From Bacillus sp. FJAT-14578 (lineage in GTDB: Bacteria; Bacillota; Bacilli; Bacillales; Bacillaceae_H), in assembly GCF_000504165.1 (NCBI RefSeq), contig NZ_AYSE01000001.1, positions 496,001 through 560,000 on the forward strand: DNA of 64,000 nucleotides, in the 5' to 3' direction. Under the pieces are notes generated by a model. The model was given only the letters and a program-made list of their open reading frames with translations, did no database searches and was not told the DNA's origin. The first letter of the stretch is position 1, and each line of letters opens with the position of its first letter. The translations under genes were made by a program, and so were the position numbers. Shown one piece after another: positions 8,087-17,875 of the stretch.

Positions 8087-9085
8087 TTATTCTTCTTCCT
8101 CGTCTTCTTTGTCCACTATGTTGGCGAATAAACCGTATACATATTGTTCAGAATCGAACTTCTGGAGGTCATCCATTTTTTCTCCAAGACCTACAAATTT
8201 AACCGGCAGACGGAGTTCGTTGCGAATCGCAAGAACAATTCCTCCTTTAGCCGTACCATCCAATTTAGTCAATACAATCCCCGATACGTTTGTCGCTTCG
8301 GAGAATGTCTTTGCCTGGCTCATCGCATTTTGGCCGGTTGTCGCATCAAGCACGAGTAGTACTTCATGGGGAGCACCCGGAACTTCACGTTCAATGACAC
8401 GCTTTACTTTTTCCAATTCCTTCATTAAATTCACTTTATTTTGAAGACGTCCTGCTGTATCACAAAGAAGAATGTCCACTTTACGGGCCTTCGCCGCTTG
8501 AATTGCATCATACATGACTGCAGCCGGGTCCGAACCCGCAGACTGCTTTACTACGTCAACCCCAACGCGTTCTCCCCACACTTCAAGCTGTTCTATGGCT
8601 CCTGCACGAAATGTATCACCCGCTGCCATTAAAACAGATTTGCCTTCTTGCTTGAATTTATGGGCGAGCTTACCGATTGTCGTTGTTTTTCCCACTCCGT
8701 TAACGCCGACAAATAGAATGACCGTCAGTTCGCCTTGTTGCATATTCAGTTCTGACAAGCCTTCTTCTCCGGCTTCGTAAAGTTCAACCAGTTTTTCAGA
8801 AATGATTGCCTGCACATCTTTCGTATCTTGAATATTGCGGCGCTTCACTTCCATTTTCAGCTCATCAATCAGCTCCATCACTGTCGCGACACCTACATCA
8901 GCGCCGATAAGAATTTCTTCCAACTCCTCAAAAAACTCTTCATCCACTTTACGGTAACGAGCCACCAAGTCGTTTACTTTTTCTGTAAATGAATTCCGTG
9001 TTTTTTCAAGACCACTTTTAAACTTTTCCGTTACAGAATCTGTTTGCTGTGTCAATTTCTCTTTTAAACGCTTAAAAAAACTCAT
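8087..9085 (-). CDS. ftsY: SRP receptor FtsY
   Basis: FtsY is the membrane-associated GTPase that receives SRP-ribosome complexes. The short acidic/basic N-terminal region is followed by the NG domain: P-loop GVNGVGKTTTIGKLA (about residue 131), DTAGRLQNK, and TKLDGTAKGG. Length is 332 residues, close to the 329 of B. subtilis. The ATG at 9085 was preferred over one three codons upstream because the AAGGATG site leaves nine bases to it. It follows smc after 15 bases, as in other Bacillus. Confidence 0.96.
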   Translation of the reverse strand: MSFFKRLKEKLTQQTDSVTEKFKSGLEKTRNSFTEKVNDLVARYRKVDEEFFEELEEILIGADVGVATVMELIDELKMEVKRRNIQDTKDVQAIISEKLVELYEAGEEGLSELNMQQGELTVILFVGVNGVGKTTTIGKLAHKFKQEGKSVLMAAGDTFRAGAIEQLEVWGERVGVDVVKQSAGSDPAAVMYDAIQAAKARKVDILLCDTAGRLQNKVNLMKELEKVKRVIEREVPGAPHEVLLVLDATTGQNAMSQAKTFSEATNVSGIVLTKLDGTAKGGIVLAIRNELRLPVKFVGLGEKMDDLQKFDSEQYVYGLFANIVDKEDEEEE

Positions 9086-9100
9086 ATGATACATCCTTTC

Positions 9101-12100
9101 TTACTGAACATATTCTTTAGAATCTTCAAATCGGACAGATACAAGTTTCGAGACACCCGATTCCTGCATCGTCACCCCATATAATACGTCTGCCTCTTCC
9201 ATTGTCCCTTTTCGATGCGTAATCACAATGAATTGCGTCTCATCGCTGAAATGTCTCAAGTATTTAGAAAAACGCTGGACATTGGCTTCATCCAAAGCGG
9301 CTTCTACTTCATCAAGGACACAAAATGGCACTGGTCGCACCTTTAAAATGGAAAATAATAACGCGATAGCCGTTAATGAACGCTCTCCCCCTGAAAGAAG
9401 ACTTAAATTTTGCAATTTTTTACCCGGCGGCTGCGCAACGATATCTACCCCCGTATTCAATAAATCCTGGGGATTTGTCAAAATCAAATCTGCCCGCCCG
9501 CCGCCAAACAGCGATTTAAATACAAATTCAAATTGTTCTTTAATGCTGTAAAACGTTAGGGAGAAGCGCTTCTTCATTTCCTGGTCCATTTCTTCAATTA
9601 CTTGATAAAGTGTATCTTTTGCTTCTTCTAAATCTGCTTTCTGGGAACTTAAAAATTCATAACGTTCTGAGATGCGCTCATATTCATCAATCGCACCGAT
9701 ATTGACGGTACCGAGTTCATCAATGGCACGCTTGATCAGCTTCATTCGCTTATAGGCTTCTTCAAGGCTGATGTCAAGGGTATATGCTTCCTTGGCAGCT
9801 TCAAAACTCAATTGATATTCCGCATTTAATCGTTCGAGTCGGTTATCAAGCTCGACTTCCAATCGGTTCCGCTTCACTTCTTCATCCTGCAGCGCTTGAG
9901 CTACCTGCTTATGCTGTCTTTTTAGCTCTTTTAAATCATTATCAAGTATTTCAACCTGCTCTTGAATTTTGACGCGCTCTTCACGGCGGTTGGTAAGTTT
10001 TTCGGCCAACTCATTTTTTTCTTGAAGTTTTTTCCGCGCAGCTTGTTCAAGCTGCGACTCTCCTGAATCGTTATCGTTCATTTCATTTGTAAGCAGCCCC
10101 AAGTCTTCTTGCACTTCCACTAACCGTTTTTCTGTTTGATCCAATTCAAATTCAATCCGTTCAAATTTTTCACGCTGATTCATCAACACTTGCTGCTTGC
10201 CTGCAAGAATCACTTTCAATTCGGTCAGTTCATTTTGAACCGTTTCTTTCGATAACTGCTGTTCGCTTTTTTGTGCGGTAACCGCTTCTATTTCACGTTC
10301 GATGCCACTTAGCTTGCCGGAACTGTCTTCAATCGTATGCTGCAGTTCCTTTAAACGGTCATTCATACGTTTACTGTCCGAATAAAAACTTTCCATTTCA
10401 TGATCGTATAAGGAAAGGCGGTCATTTAATGTTTTTTCTTCTAATTCGACTTGGCGAACTTCTCCCTTTAAATCGTGCTGTTTTGTCCGCAATTGTTCTC
10501 CAGCCGTTTGCGAAGCCTGAATATCAAGCTCCAGCTTCTCAAGCTGCTCCTTCATATCCTTCACTTGAGTTTCAAGTTGTATCGTTTTTTCTTCCATTTC
10601 TATCAATTTAGAACCCATCTGTTCCAGTTCCCGCTGACGGCCTAATAGGGAGTTCGTCTTTTGTTTAACCGCTCCCCCCGTCATGGAACCGCCAGGATTG
10701 ACCACATCCCCATCAAGAGTGACAAAACGATAGCGATGTTGGACATATTTAGCCATTTCATTCGCCCCTTGCAAATCTTTTGCAATGACGACCGTTCCCA
10801 ATAAATTGCCAATGATATGCTGATATTGGGTGCTGAATGAAATTAATCGGGAAGCAACTCCTACAAACGCTTCGTGTTGCTGAAGTAAATGAATATGGGA
10901 AGAAGACAGTTGTTTCTCCCTCACCGTCGATAATGGCAAAAACGTTGCTCTGCCGTAGGAATGGCGTTTTAAAAACTGAATGGCCGAACGCGCATTTTGC
11001 TCATCTTTCACCACAACATGCTGCGTTGCCGCTCCAAGAGCAATTTCAATGGCCGTTTCATATTCTTTCGGAACTTGAATAAGCTCGGCTACCGCTCCTT
11101 CAATTCCTTCCAATTGGTGTTCACGGGCCTTCAATACTTCTTTTACTCCTTGAAAATAACCGGCATATTCTTCTTGCATATCCTCCAGCATTTCTTTTCG
11201 TGACTTTGTCTGCTGAACATATTGATAAGCTTGGTACAACAGCGATTCTTTTTTGCGATATTGCTCACGGAGTGCTTCAAGTTGTTTCTGTTTTTGTTTG
11301 AATGAGTGGACGAATCCTTCCAATTCAGTTGTACAAGCCGTTAATTCTGAAAGCCATTTCTCTTTTTTCTCTGCCAGCTCCTGCCGCTCTTGAAGGAATT
11401 TTTGATTAGACTCTCCCAATCGCTGCTGTTTCACATTGTTTTGAGCAACTTGCTGTTCTAAAAAAGTCTTTTCATTACGGGCTGATGTTTGCTCATTCAG
11501 TAATTCAAAATAGTCGCTTTTCAATGTTTCAAGCTTTTCTTCTAAATTTTCGCTGTATGTAGCAAAAAGCGATTGTTTTTCTGCGAGAGCTTGTGTCATC
11601 TCTTTGACTTCTGCTTCATACTTGCCAAGCAGATGATGCTCTCTTTCTTTCACTTCTTTCAACTCAACTGACTTTCGTTGGTACTCTCCAATCAGCTGCT
11701 CTAATTGCAGTTTATTTTGGGCAGCATTTTTTTTCCGCTCTTTTAACACCTCTTTGCGGCCCTCTAGTTTTTCAAGGTCTTCACTTGCCGATAGCAGCGT
11801 TTGCTGCAAATGGTGCAAATCTTCATCAATGCTTCCGATTTTATCTCGCAGTTCTTCGATTTTCAATTCCCGTTCTTGAATCTTATTAGAAAGTACAGAT
11901 TCCAGAGAATGATGCTCTTTTAAAAGTCCCTTTAACCGTTCCCATTTTTGATGGAGTTCTTCTATTTCAGAAACAGTGACGGCAACATCGATTTTTTCAA
12001 GCTCCTCTTTTTTTTCTATATAGTCTTTCGCAATGGAAGCTTGCATTTGCAGCGGCTCTAACTGACCCTCGATTTCATGTAAAATATCCATCACGCGATT

Positions 12101-12664
12101 CAGGTTTTCCTGGGCTTCCACTAACTTGATTTCTGCTTTTTTCTTTCTTGTTTTATATTTTAGAACGCCGGCAGCTTCTTCAAAAATACTTCTCCTGTCT
12201 TCTGCCTTGTTGCTCAATATTTCTTCTACTTTTCCTTGGCTTATAATAGAGAAAGCTTCTTTCCCCAAACCCGAATCCATAAACAAATCCACAATGTCCT
12301 TTAAACGGCAAGGTTGTTTATTAATGAAAAATTCACTGTCTCCCGATCGATAAACACGACGAGTGACACTCACCTCATGATAATCAATCGGCAAAAACTG
12401 GTCTTCATTTTCGAGCGTAAGGGTGACTTCCGCTATATTAAGCGGCTTCCGGGTATCACTCCCCGCAAAAATGATATCTTCCATTTTGGCGCCACGGAGC
12501 GATTTGGCAGACTGCTCGCCGAGTACCCAGCGAATGGCATCTGTAATATTGCTCTTTCCGCTTCCGTTTGGCCCGACAACCGCTGTCACACCTTCTACAA
12601 AATCAACTGAAATCTTCTCTGCAAACGATTTAAAACCAACGATGTCCAACCGTTTGAGGAACAT
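9101..12664 (-). CDS. smc: Chromosome partition protein SMC
   Basis: SMC forms, with ScpA and ScpB, the condensin that organises and separates chromosomes. The N-terminal ATPase half has Walker A GPNGSGKSN (about residue 32). Two long coiled coils (about 170-500 and 670-1000) flank a hinge around residues 510-660, which contains the VVNPGGSMTGGA segment. The C-terminal half has the signature LSGGERSLTAIALLF and Walker B FCVLDEVEAALDE. At 1187 residues it is essentially the B. subtilis length. It lies between rnc and ftsY in the conserved order. Confidence 0.98.
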   Translation of the reverse strand: MFLKRLDIVGFKSFAEKISVDFVEGVTAVVGPNGSGKSNITDAIRWVLGEQSAKSLRGAKMEDIIFAGSDTRKPLNIAEVTLTLENEDQFLPIDYHEVSVTRRVYRSGDSEFFINKQPCRLKDIVDLFMDSGLGKEAFSIISQGKVEEILSNKAEDRRSIFEEAAGVLKYKTRKKKAEIKLVEAQENLNRVMDILHEIEGQLEPLQMQASIAKDYIEKKEELEKIDVAVTVSEIEELHQKWERLKGLLKEHHSLESVLSNKIQERELKIEELRDKIGSIDEDLHHLQQTLLSASEDLEKLEGRKEVLKERKKNAAQNKLQLEQLIGEYQRKSVELKEVKEREHHLLGKYEAEVKEMTQALAEKQSLFATYSENLEEKLETLKSDYFELLNEQTSARNEKTFLEQQVAQNNVKQQRLGESNQKFLQERQELAEKKEKWLSELTACTTELEGFVHSFKQKQKQLEALREQYRKKESLLYQAYQYVQQTKSRKEMLEDMQEEYAGYFQGVKEVLKAREHQLEGIEGAVAELIQVPKEYETAIEIALGAATQHVVVKDEQNARSAIQFLKRHSYGRATFLPLSTVREKQLSSSHIHLLQQHEAFVGVASRLISFSTQYQHIIGNLLGTVVIAKDLQGANEMAKYVQHRYRFVTLDGDVVNPGGSMTGGAVKQKTNSLLGRQRELEQMGSKLIEMEEKTIQLETQVKDMKEQLEKLELDIQASQTAGEQLRTKQHDLKGEVRQVELEEKTLNDRLSLYDHEMESFYSDSKRMNDRLKELQHTIEDSSGKLSGIEREIEAVTAQKSEQQLSKETVQNELTELKVILAGKQQVLMNQREKFERIEFELDQTEKRLVEVQEDLGLLTNEMNDNDSGESQLEQAARKKLQEKNELAEKLTNRREERVKIQEQVEILDNDLKELKRQHKQVAQALQDEEVKRNRLEVELDNRLERLNAEYQLSFEAAKEAYTLDISLEEAYKRMKLIKRAIDELGTVNIGAIDEYERISERYEFLSSQKADLEEAKDTLYQVIEEMDQEMKKRFSLTFYSIKEQFEFVFKSLFGGGRADLILTNPQDLLNTGVDIVAQPPGKKLQNLSLLSGGERSLTAIALLFSILKVRPVPFCVLDEVEAALDEANVQRFSKYLRHFSDETQFIVITHRKGTMEEADVLYGVTMQESGVSKLVSVRFEDSKEYVQ

Positions 12665-12756
12665 ATGTATTCCCCCTCATATTTTCACTTTATTCCGCAT
12701 TAACGGGTTGTCCTCTCCCGCCAAAGGAAGGCTTCTTTGTCATATAATCGTTTCAG

Positions 12757-12784
12757 ACAAAAGAAGGCCTGTCTGAAACAGGCT
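12757..12784 (-). terminator. Weak terminator between rnc and smc
   Basis: GCCTGTTTCAGACAGGC forms a short stem-loop followed on the minus strand by TTCTTTTG. The T-tract is interrupted, so attenuation rather than full termination is likely. The rest of the 180-base gap shows nothing clear. Confidence 0.45.
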
Positions 12785-12846
12785 AAAAGAAACCGCCCTT
12801 TTTCTTTATTCCATCCATGACGAAGAAAAGTGCGGCTTCCTTATTT

Positions 12847-13590
12847 TTAAGTGTTTAGTGATTTTAGTTTTCCAATGGCCTCCTGCGCAGCCTTTTGTTC
12901 CGCTTCTTTTTTGGAGCGGCCTACCCCAGTTCCCATTACCTCGCCATTTAATGAAACGCGCGATACAAATTCCCGATTATGGGCAGGGCCTTTTTCTTGC
13001 AGGACTTTATATTCCAACTGACCAGCGCCGTCTCTTTGAACCATTTCCTGCAACTGGCTTTTATAATCCATCACATGAGAAAAAGCACCTTCATTAATTT
13101 TCGGAAAGACGACCTTCGCCAAAAATTCATTGACCGTCTCCAGACCTTTATCAAGATAGAGCGCACCAATAAACGCTTCAAATACGTCCGCCAATAAAGC
13201 CGGACGCTCTCTGCCCCCCGTCATTTCCTCTCCTTTTCCAAGAAGTACGAGCTGCCCAAACAACAACTCGTGAGCAAATGTAACAAGCGACGGTTCACAT
13301 ACGATTGCTGCACGCAGCTTCGTGAGTTCCCCTTCACTCATCGTTGGGTATTTCTTAAATAAAAATTGGGATACGGTCAGCTCCAATACAGCATCTCCCA
13401 AAAACTCCAAGCGTTCGTTATCTTCATAAGGTCTTCTGCGATGCTCATTCACATAGGATGAATGGGTAAAAGCTTGAATAAGTAACAACTCATTATCAAA
13501 CGTAATACCGATTCGTTCTTGAAATTTCTTAAAATTTTGCTTTATTTTCCCACCTAAACGCCGTTCACGGCTTATGTAATTTTTAGGCAT
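12847..13590 (-). CDS. rnc: Ribonuclease III
   Basis: RNase III cleaves double-stranded RNA, including rRNA precursors and, in Bacillus, the scRNA precursor. The catalytic signature is [17 protein letters not shown] (about residues 59-75), and a second acidic site follows in [14 protein letters not shown]. The double-stranded RNA-binding domain occupies about residues 175-245. Length is 247 residues, normal. The ATG at 13590 has GTGGAGGT five bases upstream, better than the frame's first ATG. Confidence 0.97.
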   Translation of the reverse strand: MPKNYISRERRLGGKIKQNFKKFQERIGITFDNELLLIQAFTHSSYVNEHRRRPYEDNERLEFLGDAVLELTVSQFLFKKYPTMSEGELTKLRAAIVCEPSLVTFAHELLFGQLVLLGKGEEMTGGRERPALLADVFEAFIGALYLDKGLETVNEFLAKVVFPKINEGAFSHVMDYKSQLQEMVQRDGAGQLEYKVLQEKGPAHNREFVSRVSLNGEVMGTGVGRSKKEAEQKAAQEAIGKLKSLNT

Positions 13591-13649
13591 AAGTACCTCC
13601 ACTTTCATCCTGCAATAAAAATTTGAAAAAGTATCTACTTTTTAATGCT

Positions 13650-13744
13650 ACGCTTTTCTTCAGTAAGTCAGCTGCGAAAGCCAAACCGTAGGGCTGCTTC
13701 ACTTCTTCCTGAGCAACCGTTTCTGAAGAGCTCCGCTTTTCTTT
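13650..13744 (-). repeat. Decayed copy of the 5281-type element
   Basis: On the minus strand it reads GAAAAGCGGAGCTCTTCAG and, after about 15 bases, CAGGAAGAAGTGAAGCAGCC. The element at 5281 has GAAAAGCGGAGCAAGCTCG and CAGGAAGAAGTGAAATGACC. Similarity is limited to these blocks, so this is a partial or old copy. Confidence 0.45.
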
Positions 13745-13946
13745 GACATATTCCATTATAAAACGACTTTGAAAAAAAGATACGGTTTGTTGACAAAATA
13801 AATGATTTTTTTCTTTTTCAGTATGCACTCGGACCATAAATATAATAACTAGCCGATGCCACAAGAAAGCCGCATTTATTAAACAGAATCTTTAAAGTAT
13901 ACTGCCGTCAAACGAAACCGAATGCGTCAGGGATGTTAGCAAGCAG

Positions 13947-13976
13947 AGAAAGCCCCGTTAAGTAACGGGGCTTTAA
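13947..13976 (-). terminator. Terminator after acpP
   Basis: AAAGCCCCGTT pairs with AACGGGGCTTT around a four-base loop, about 20 bases after the acpP stop. On the minus strand the stem is followed by CTTTCTCT. This closes the fapR-plsX-fabD-fabG-acpP operon. Confidence 0.8.
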
Positions 13977-13994
13977 AGCTGAATATACAGTTTA

Positions 13995-14225
13995 TTATTT
14001 GCTCTGTATGTAAGTAACAGCATCTCCAACTGTTGCGATTTTTTCTGCATCCTCATCAGAGATTTCCATGTCAAACTCATCTTCAAGTTCCATTACAAGC
14101 TCAACAACATCAAGGGAATCTGCACCAAGATCATCTTTGAATGAAGACTCAAGCTTCACTTCGCTTGCATCTACGCCAAGACGGTCAACGATGATTTTCG
14201 TTACACGCTCTAACACTTCTGCCAT
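13995..14225 (-). CDS. acpP: Acyl carrier protein
   Basis: ACP carries growing fatty acyl chains on a phosphopantetheine arm. The attachment serine is in [15 protein letters not shown] (about residue 37), and the protein is 76 residues and acidic, as usual. A strong GGGGAGGTGAAGT site precedes the ATG. It is the last gene of the FapR-controlled operon, with its own terminator. Confidence 0.98.
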   Translation of the reverse strand: MAEVLERVTKIIVDRLGVDASEVKLESSFKDDLGADSLDVVELVMELEDEFDMEISDEDAEKIATVGDAVTYIQSK

Positions 14226-14305
14226 TGTACTTCACCTCCCCTCAAGCTATTATAATTGAATCTTTTTTAAAATACCAGGACAGCTGTCCCAACAAGAAAA
14301 CTTTA

Positions 14306-15046
14306 TTACATAACCATTCCGCCGTCAACATGCAGCGTTTGGCCCGTCATATAGCGGCTTCCTTCAGACGCTAAGAATGACACAACATGAGCAATATCTT
14401 CCGGCTCCCCGAAACTTGCAAGCGGAATTTGTTTTAACATTTCTTGTTTCACATCTTCCGGCAGTTTATCTGTCATGTCGGTTGTAATGAACCCTGGAGC
14501 AACCGCATTAACGGTAATATTGCGGCTTGCCAGCTCTTTCGCTGTTGTTTTCGTTAACCCGATCACACCGGCTTTTGCGGCTACATAGTTGGCCTGACCG
14601 GCATTCCCGCTCACTCCAACGATTGAAGCAATGTTGATGATGCGGCCGCTGCGCTGCTTCATCATTTGTCGAGTCACTGCTTTCGTACAAAGGAACACAC
14701 CTTTTAAGTTAGTGGAAATAACGTCGTCCCACTCATCTTCTTTCATGCGCATCAATAGGTTGTCACGTGTAATTCCCGCATTATTCACTAAAATATCCAA
14801 CGAACCAAATGTTTCAATTACTTGTTTTACCATATTCTGAACAGAATCGGCATCTGATACATTCGCTTGAATGGCAATGGCATCACTGCCCAACGCCTTG
14901 ATTTCATCTACTACTTCTAATGCCTTGGCTTCGCTTCCGGCATAGTTGACTGCTACCTTTACTCCAAGTCTTCCAAGCTCAAGCGCGATGGCTCTGCCAA
15001 TTCCACGTGAAGCTCCTGTTACAAGAGCTGTTTTTCCCGTCAACAT
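14306..15046 (-). CDS. fabG: 3-oxoacyl-ACP reductase FabG
   Basis: FabG makes the first NADPH-dependent reduction in each fatty acid elongation cycle. This short-chain dehydrogenase has the GASRGIGRA cofactor loop (about residue 11), NNAG (about 87) and the catalytic S-Y-K set in NIASIVG and YVAAKAG. The 246-residue length is normal. Its ATG overlaps the fabD stop by one base (TAATG). Confidence 0.97.
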   Translation of the reverse strand: MLTGKTALVTGASRGIGRAIALELGRLGVKVAVNYAGSEAKALEVVDEIKALGSDAIAIQANVSDADSVQNMVKQVIETFGSLDILVNNAGITRDNLLMRMKEDEWDDVISTNLKGVFLCTKAVTRQMMKQRSGRIINIASIVGVSGNAGQANYVAAKAGVIGLTKTTAKELASRNITVNAVAPGFITTDMTDKLPEDVKQEMLKQIPLASFGEPEDIAHVVSFLASEGSRYMTGQTLHVDGGMVM

Positions 15047-15990
15047 TACTCTTCCCCCTTTATCGCTGCAATGGTTTCGTTTAGTGATTGAATATCATAG
15101 ACCGAGAAAACAGTCGCACGTCGGTTGATTTTTTTAATCAATCCGGCCAGCACTTTTCCTGGTCCAATTTCAATGAATGTGTCTACCCCGTCATTCATCA
15201 GCGTTTGAATAGATTCTTCCCATCGTACCGGTGAATAAAGCTGCTCAACTAATCGCTGTTTAATTTCCTCTTTATCTGTCATTCGTTCTGCCGTCACATT
15301 GGAGATGACAGGTACTTTCGCATCTTCAATTTGGATGTCACTTAACACTTGATCCAGCTTCTGTGCTGCCGGTTTCATTAAACTGGAATGAAATGGCCCG
15401 CTTACAACTAACGGAATCGCACGCTTCGCCCCTTTTTCCTTAGCGAGAATAGAAGCCTTCTCAACACCGGAAGCAGTACCTGAAATAACGATTTGACCAG
15501 GGCAATTGATGTTCGCTAGTTGAACTGGATCGCCTTCATTTGTAATGTCATCTGTCACTTCTTTTAATGCTCCAGCATCCAGTCCTAATATCGCAGCCAT
15601 TGTCCCTTCACCTGCCGGCACCGCTTCATCCATAAATCTTCCGCGCTGATAAACAGCTTTTACCGCATCTTCAAAAGAAATGGAACCCGCCGCCACCAGC
15701 GCACTATATTCACCTAAACTATGACCCGCTGTATAATCAGGATTCAAACCGGCTGTTTTCAAGCCCTGCAACATGACCATGCTCGTCGCTAAAAGAGCCG
15801 GTTGTGCATGATACGTAAGTGTTAACTCCTCTTGTGTCCCTTCAAAAATAATTGTCGTCAACTTAAAGCCAAGCGCCTCATCCACCTGATTGTACATGTT
15901 TTGAGCCCATTCATGGCTGTCAGCAAACTCTTTTCCCATTCCAACTGTTTGGGAACCTTGTCCTGGAAACACAAACGCTAATTTCCCCAT
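15046..15990 (-). CDS. fabD: Malonyl-CoA:ACP transacylase FabD
   Basis: FabD loads malonyl groups onto ACP. The oxyanion loop FPGQGSQ (about residue 8) and the nucleophile motif [10 protein letters not shown] (serine about 92) are intact, with the partner histidine in SGPFHSSLM. Length is 314 residues. It starts 14 bases after plsX and overlaps fabG. Confidence 0.97.
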   Translation of the reverse strand: MGKLAFVFPGQGSQTVGMGKEFADSHEWAQNMYNQVDEALGFKLTTIIFEGTQEELTLTYHAQPALLATSMVMLQGLKTAGLNPDYTAGHSLGEYSALVAAGSISFEDAVKAVYQRGRFMDEAVPAGEGTMAAILGLDAGALKEVTDDITNEGDPVQLANINCPGQIVISGTASGVEKASILAKEKGAKRAIPLVVSGPFHSSLMKPAAQKLDQVLSDIQIEDAKVPVISNVTAERMTDKEEIKQRLVEQLYSPVRWEESIQTLMNDGVDTFIEIGPGKVLAGLIKKINRRATVFSVYDIQSLNETIAAIKGEE

Positions 15991-16004
15991 CTTTTTTCGC
16001 TCCT

Positions 16005-17003
16005 TTATACGGATTCGACGTATGCTTCTTCTATCGCTTTTTTAATGGTGGCCGGAACTTGATTTTCAACCATGTTGACCGCTTGCTTTACAGCACTGAA
16101 AATAGCCGTTGCATCAGATGAACCGTGCGCTTTAATCACAGGGGCCTTCAATCCGAACAAACTTGCTCCCCCGTACTCACTGTAATCCATCTTTGCTTTT
16201 AAGCCCTTTAATTGAGGTTTTAAAACAGCGGCTGCCATTTTACTTTTGAACGTACTTGTCAGTTCCGCTTTCAGCATGGAGAAGATAGATAGAGCCGTAC
16301 CTTCAATCGTTTTTAAGGTCATGTTCCCTGTAAATCCATCTGTCACCACAACATCAGCGACACCATTTAACAACTCACGCGATTCGACATTCCCTACAAA
16401 GTTTATGTTTGCTTCTTTTAAAAGCGGGAATGTTTGCTTCGTCAATTCATTTCCTTTTTTTTCTTCAGTTCCGATGTTTAAAAGTCCTACACGCGGATTG
16501 GGAATTCCTCTTACCTTTTCAGCATAAATTGCCCCCATAATGGCATATTGAAGCAAATGAACAGGCTTTGCATCTGCATTTGCTCCGGCATCAAGCATTA
16601 AGAATCCTTGTCCATCTAAAGTCGGCAATGTCGGTGCAAGTGCCGGTCTTTCAATCCCTTCGATTCGGCCGACTACAAACAGACCCGCTGCCATTAAAGC
16701 CCCTGTATTTCCTGCTGAAATACAGGCATCAGCACGACCTTCTTTTACTTCGTCCGCCATTAGCACCATCGATGCCTTTTTCTTTCTCCGAACAGCACGG
16801 ACAGGTTCATCGGTCCCTTCAATCACTTCATCTGTATGTATAATGCTGATTCGCTCCGATGATTTCAAGTGCTGATGAATTTGCCGTTCGTCTCCAATCA
16901 GCGTAATGTGTAAATTAGGGAAATGACCGATCGCTTTCTCCGCACCCGCAACAAGAGCTTGTGGGGCGTTGTCGCCTCCCATTGCATCAATTGCGATTTT
17001 CAT
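16005..17003 (-). CDS. plsX: Phosphate acyltransferase PlsX
   Basis: PlsX converts acyl-ACP to acyl-phosphate, the donor for PlsY in phospholipid synthesis. It begins with the family N-terminus [14 protein letters not shown] and contains [12 protein letters not shown] and the [15 protein letters not shown] loop. I start it at the ATG at 17003 (332 residues). An ATG four codons upstream falls on the ribosome binding sequence. It overlaps the end of fapR by 17 bases, as in B. subtilis. Confidence 0.96.
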   Translation of the reverse strand: MKIAIDAMGGDNAPQALVAGAEKAIGHFPNLHITLIGDERQIHQHLKSSERISIIHTDEVIEGTDEPVRAVRRKKKASMVLMADEVKEGRADACISAGNTGALMAAGLFVVGRIEGIERPALAPTLPTLDGQGFLMLDAGANADAKPVHLLQYAIMGAIYAEKVRGIPNPRVGLLNIGTEEKKGNELTKQTFPLLKEANINFVGNVESRELLNGVADVVVTDGFTGNMTLKTIEGTALSIFSMLKAELTSTFKSKMAAAVLKPQLKGLKAKMDYSEYGGASLFGLKAPVIKAHGSSDATAIFSAVKQAVNMVENQVPATIKKAIEEAYVESV

Positions 17004-17586
17004 GCTGTATCTCATCCTTTTTCACATTTTTTGAACGGTACATTTTAAATCGTCCCGAAAACACCAATTCCTGTCCAACAAAGCTATTTACTTCGACAAT
17101 GGTTCTACCGTTCTCTTCCCCTGTTCCCTTTACCTTTGCCTTTGCCACTACTCGCTCACCGACCCTTACTTGCCGATGAAAATGGATAGACGCATCGGCC
17201 GTTAAAGCCAGCTCATCATTAATAAGAGCAACCGCAAGCGAATTCGCTTGTGCGAACAAGTGATGTCCGCGGGCAATTTGGTTTCGCTTGAAAACATGTT
17301 CTTCTTTCACGTCAAATATGGAAATGGCCGACTCGTCCAATTCAAGATCGATGACTTCACCAATGACTTCCTCCAAAGGTAAAGAGCGTACTTCTGTTTC
17401 CATTTGCCTTGACGCCACATGCTTAATGCGTTCACGAAGCTCAGGAATAGACAATTCAAGACGATCTAATCGAATTGTTTGAACACTTACCGAAAAGCGT
17501 TCCGCCAGTTCTTCATCCGTAATAAAAGGATTGTCTTCAATCGTAGCTTTTAACAGCTGCTGTCTCTCTTTTTTATTCCGTTTCAT
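16987..17586 (-). CDS. fapR: Fatty acid and phospholipid regulator FapR
   Basis: FapR represses fatty acid and phospholipid genes and is released by malonyl-CoA. The N-terminal DeoR-like helix-turn-helix is [21 protein letters not shown] (about residues 20-40). The C-terminal hot-dog domain includes [20 protein letters not shown] and a VEVNSFVG strand. The ATG at 17586 gives 199 residues and the conserved start KRNKKERQ. Its own operator lies just upstream, so it is autoregulated. It heads the fapR-plsX-fabD-fabG-acpP operon. Confidence 0.96.
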   Translation of the reverse strand: MKRNKKERQQLLKATIEDNPFITDEELAERFSVSVQTIRLDRLELSIPELRERIKHVASRQMETEVRSLPLEEVIGEVIDLELDESAISIFDVKEEHVFKRNQIARGHHLFAQANSLAVALINDELALTADASIHFHRQVRVGERVVAKAKVKGTGEENGRTIVEVNSFVGQELVFSGRFKMYRSKNVKKDEIQHENRN

Positions 17587-17603
17587 ATCCACCATCCGAA
17601 CTT

Positions 17604-17620
17604 TTAATACTAGGTACTAA
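17604..17620 (-). promoter_or_regulatory. FapR operator
   Basis: TTAGTACCTAGTATTAA on the minus strand is a 17-bp near-palindrome that agrees with the known FapR box (TTAGTACCT followed by an inverted half). It starts a few bases downstream of the -10 box of the fapR promoter, so bound FapR would block initiation, and malonyl-CoA would release it. Confidence 0.9.
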
Positions 17621-17624
17621 TAGC

Positions 17625-17653
17625 AGTATATAATCATTGAACTCATTTTGCAA
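17625..17653 (-). promoter_or_regulatory. Sigma-A promoter of the fapR operon
   Basis: TTGCAA and TATACT are separated by 17 bases on the minus strand. The FapR operator follows immediately, and the fapR start is about 40 bases downstream. Confidence 0.8.
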
Positions 17654-17670
17654 CCATATTTTTATAAGAA

Positions 17671-17773
17671 GAGGATGATTAAAAAGGTATAAAAATATAC
17701 CTTTTTAATCATCCTCCTGAAAGGCCCCGTCATGGACATCCAATAAACTCAAGGATTCGCTGACGGGGCCTTT
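17671..17773. repeat. Composite two-hairpin repeat, copy 2
   Basis: Hairpin A has perfect 21-bp arms at 17671-17691 and 17696-17716 around AAAA, left arm starting GAGGATGATTAAAAAGGTAT. Hairpin B pairs AAAGGCCCCGTCA at 17720-17732 with TGACGGGGCCTTT at 17761-17773. The order A-B and the B-loop sequence match copy 1 (3471-3575, minus strand). It lies between recG and the fapR promoter and could act as the recG terminator. Confidence 0.85.
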
Positions 17774-17875
17774 TAGCCAAAAAATCATTTTTGCGGCCTG
17801 TTTCGAACTTCTCGGACAACCTCCGACTTTTTTCATGACCTGTATTGACAACCGAGAAACATATCCTTCCCATCA

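Larger units (their letters stand above)
13591..13994. other. Intergenic region between rnc and acpP
   Basis: This stretch of about 400 bases holds the acpP terminator at 13947-13976, a decayed repeat at about 13650-13744, and A/T-rich sequence. A TATAAT at 13755-13760 (minus strand) has no matching -35 box at proper distance. The open frame across it has no ribosome binding site and includes repeat sequence, so I do not call a gene. Confidence 0.6.

Noticed and set aside
13583..13864. 93-residue minus-strand frame upstream of rnc
   Set aside because: It overlaps the rnc start, has no ribosome binding site and includes a decayed repeat.
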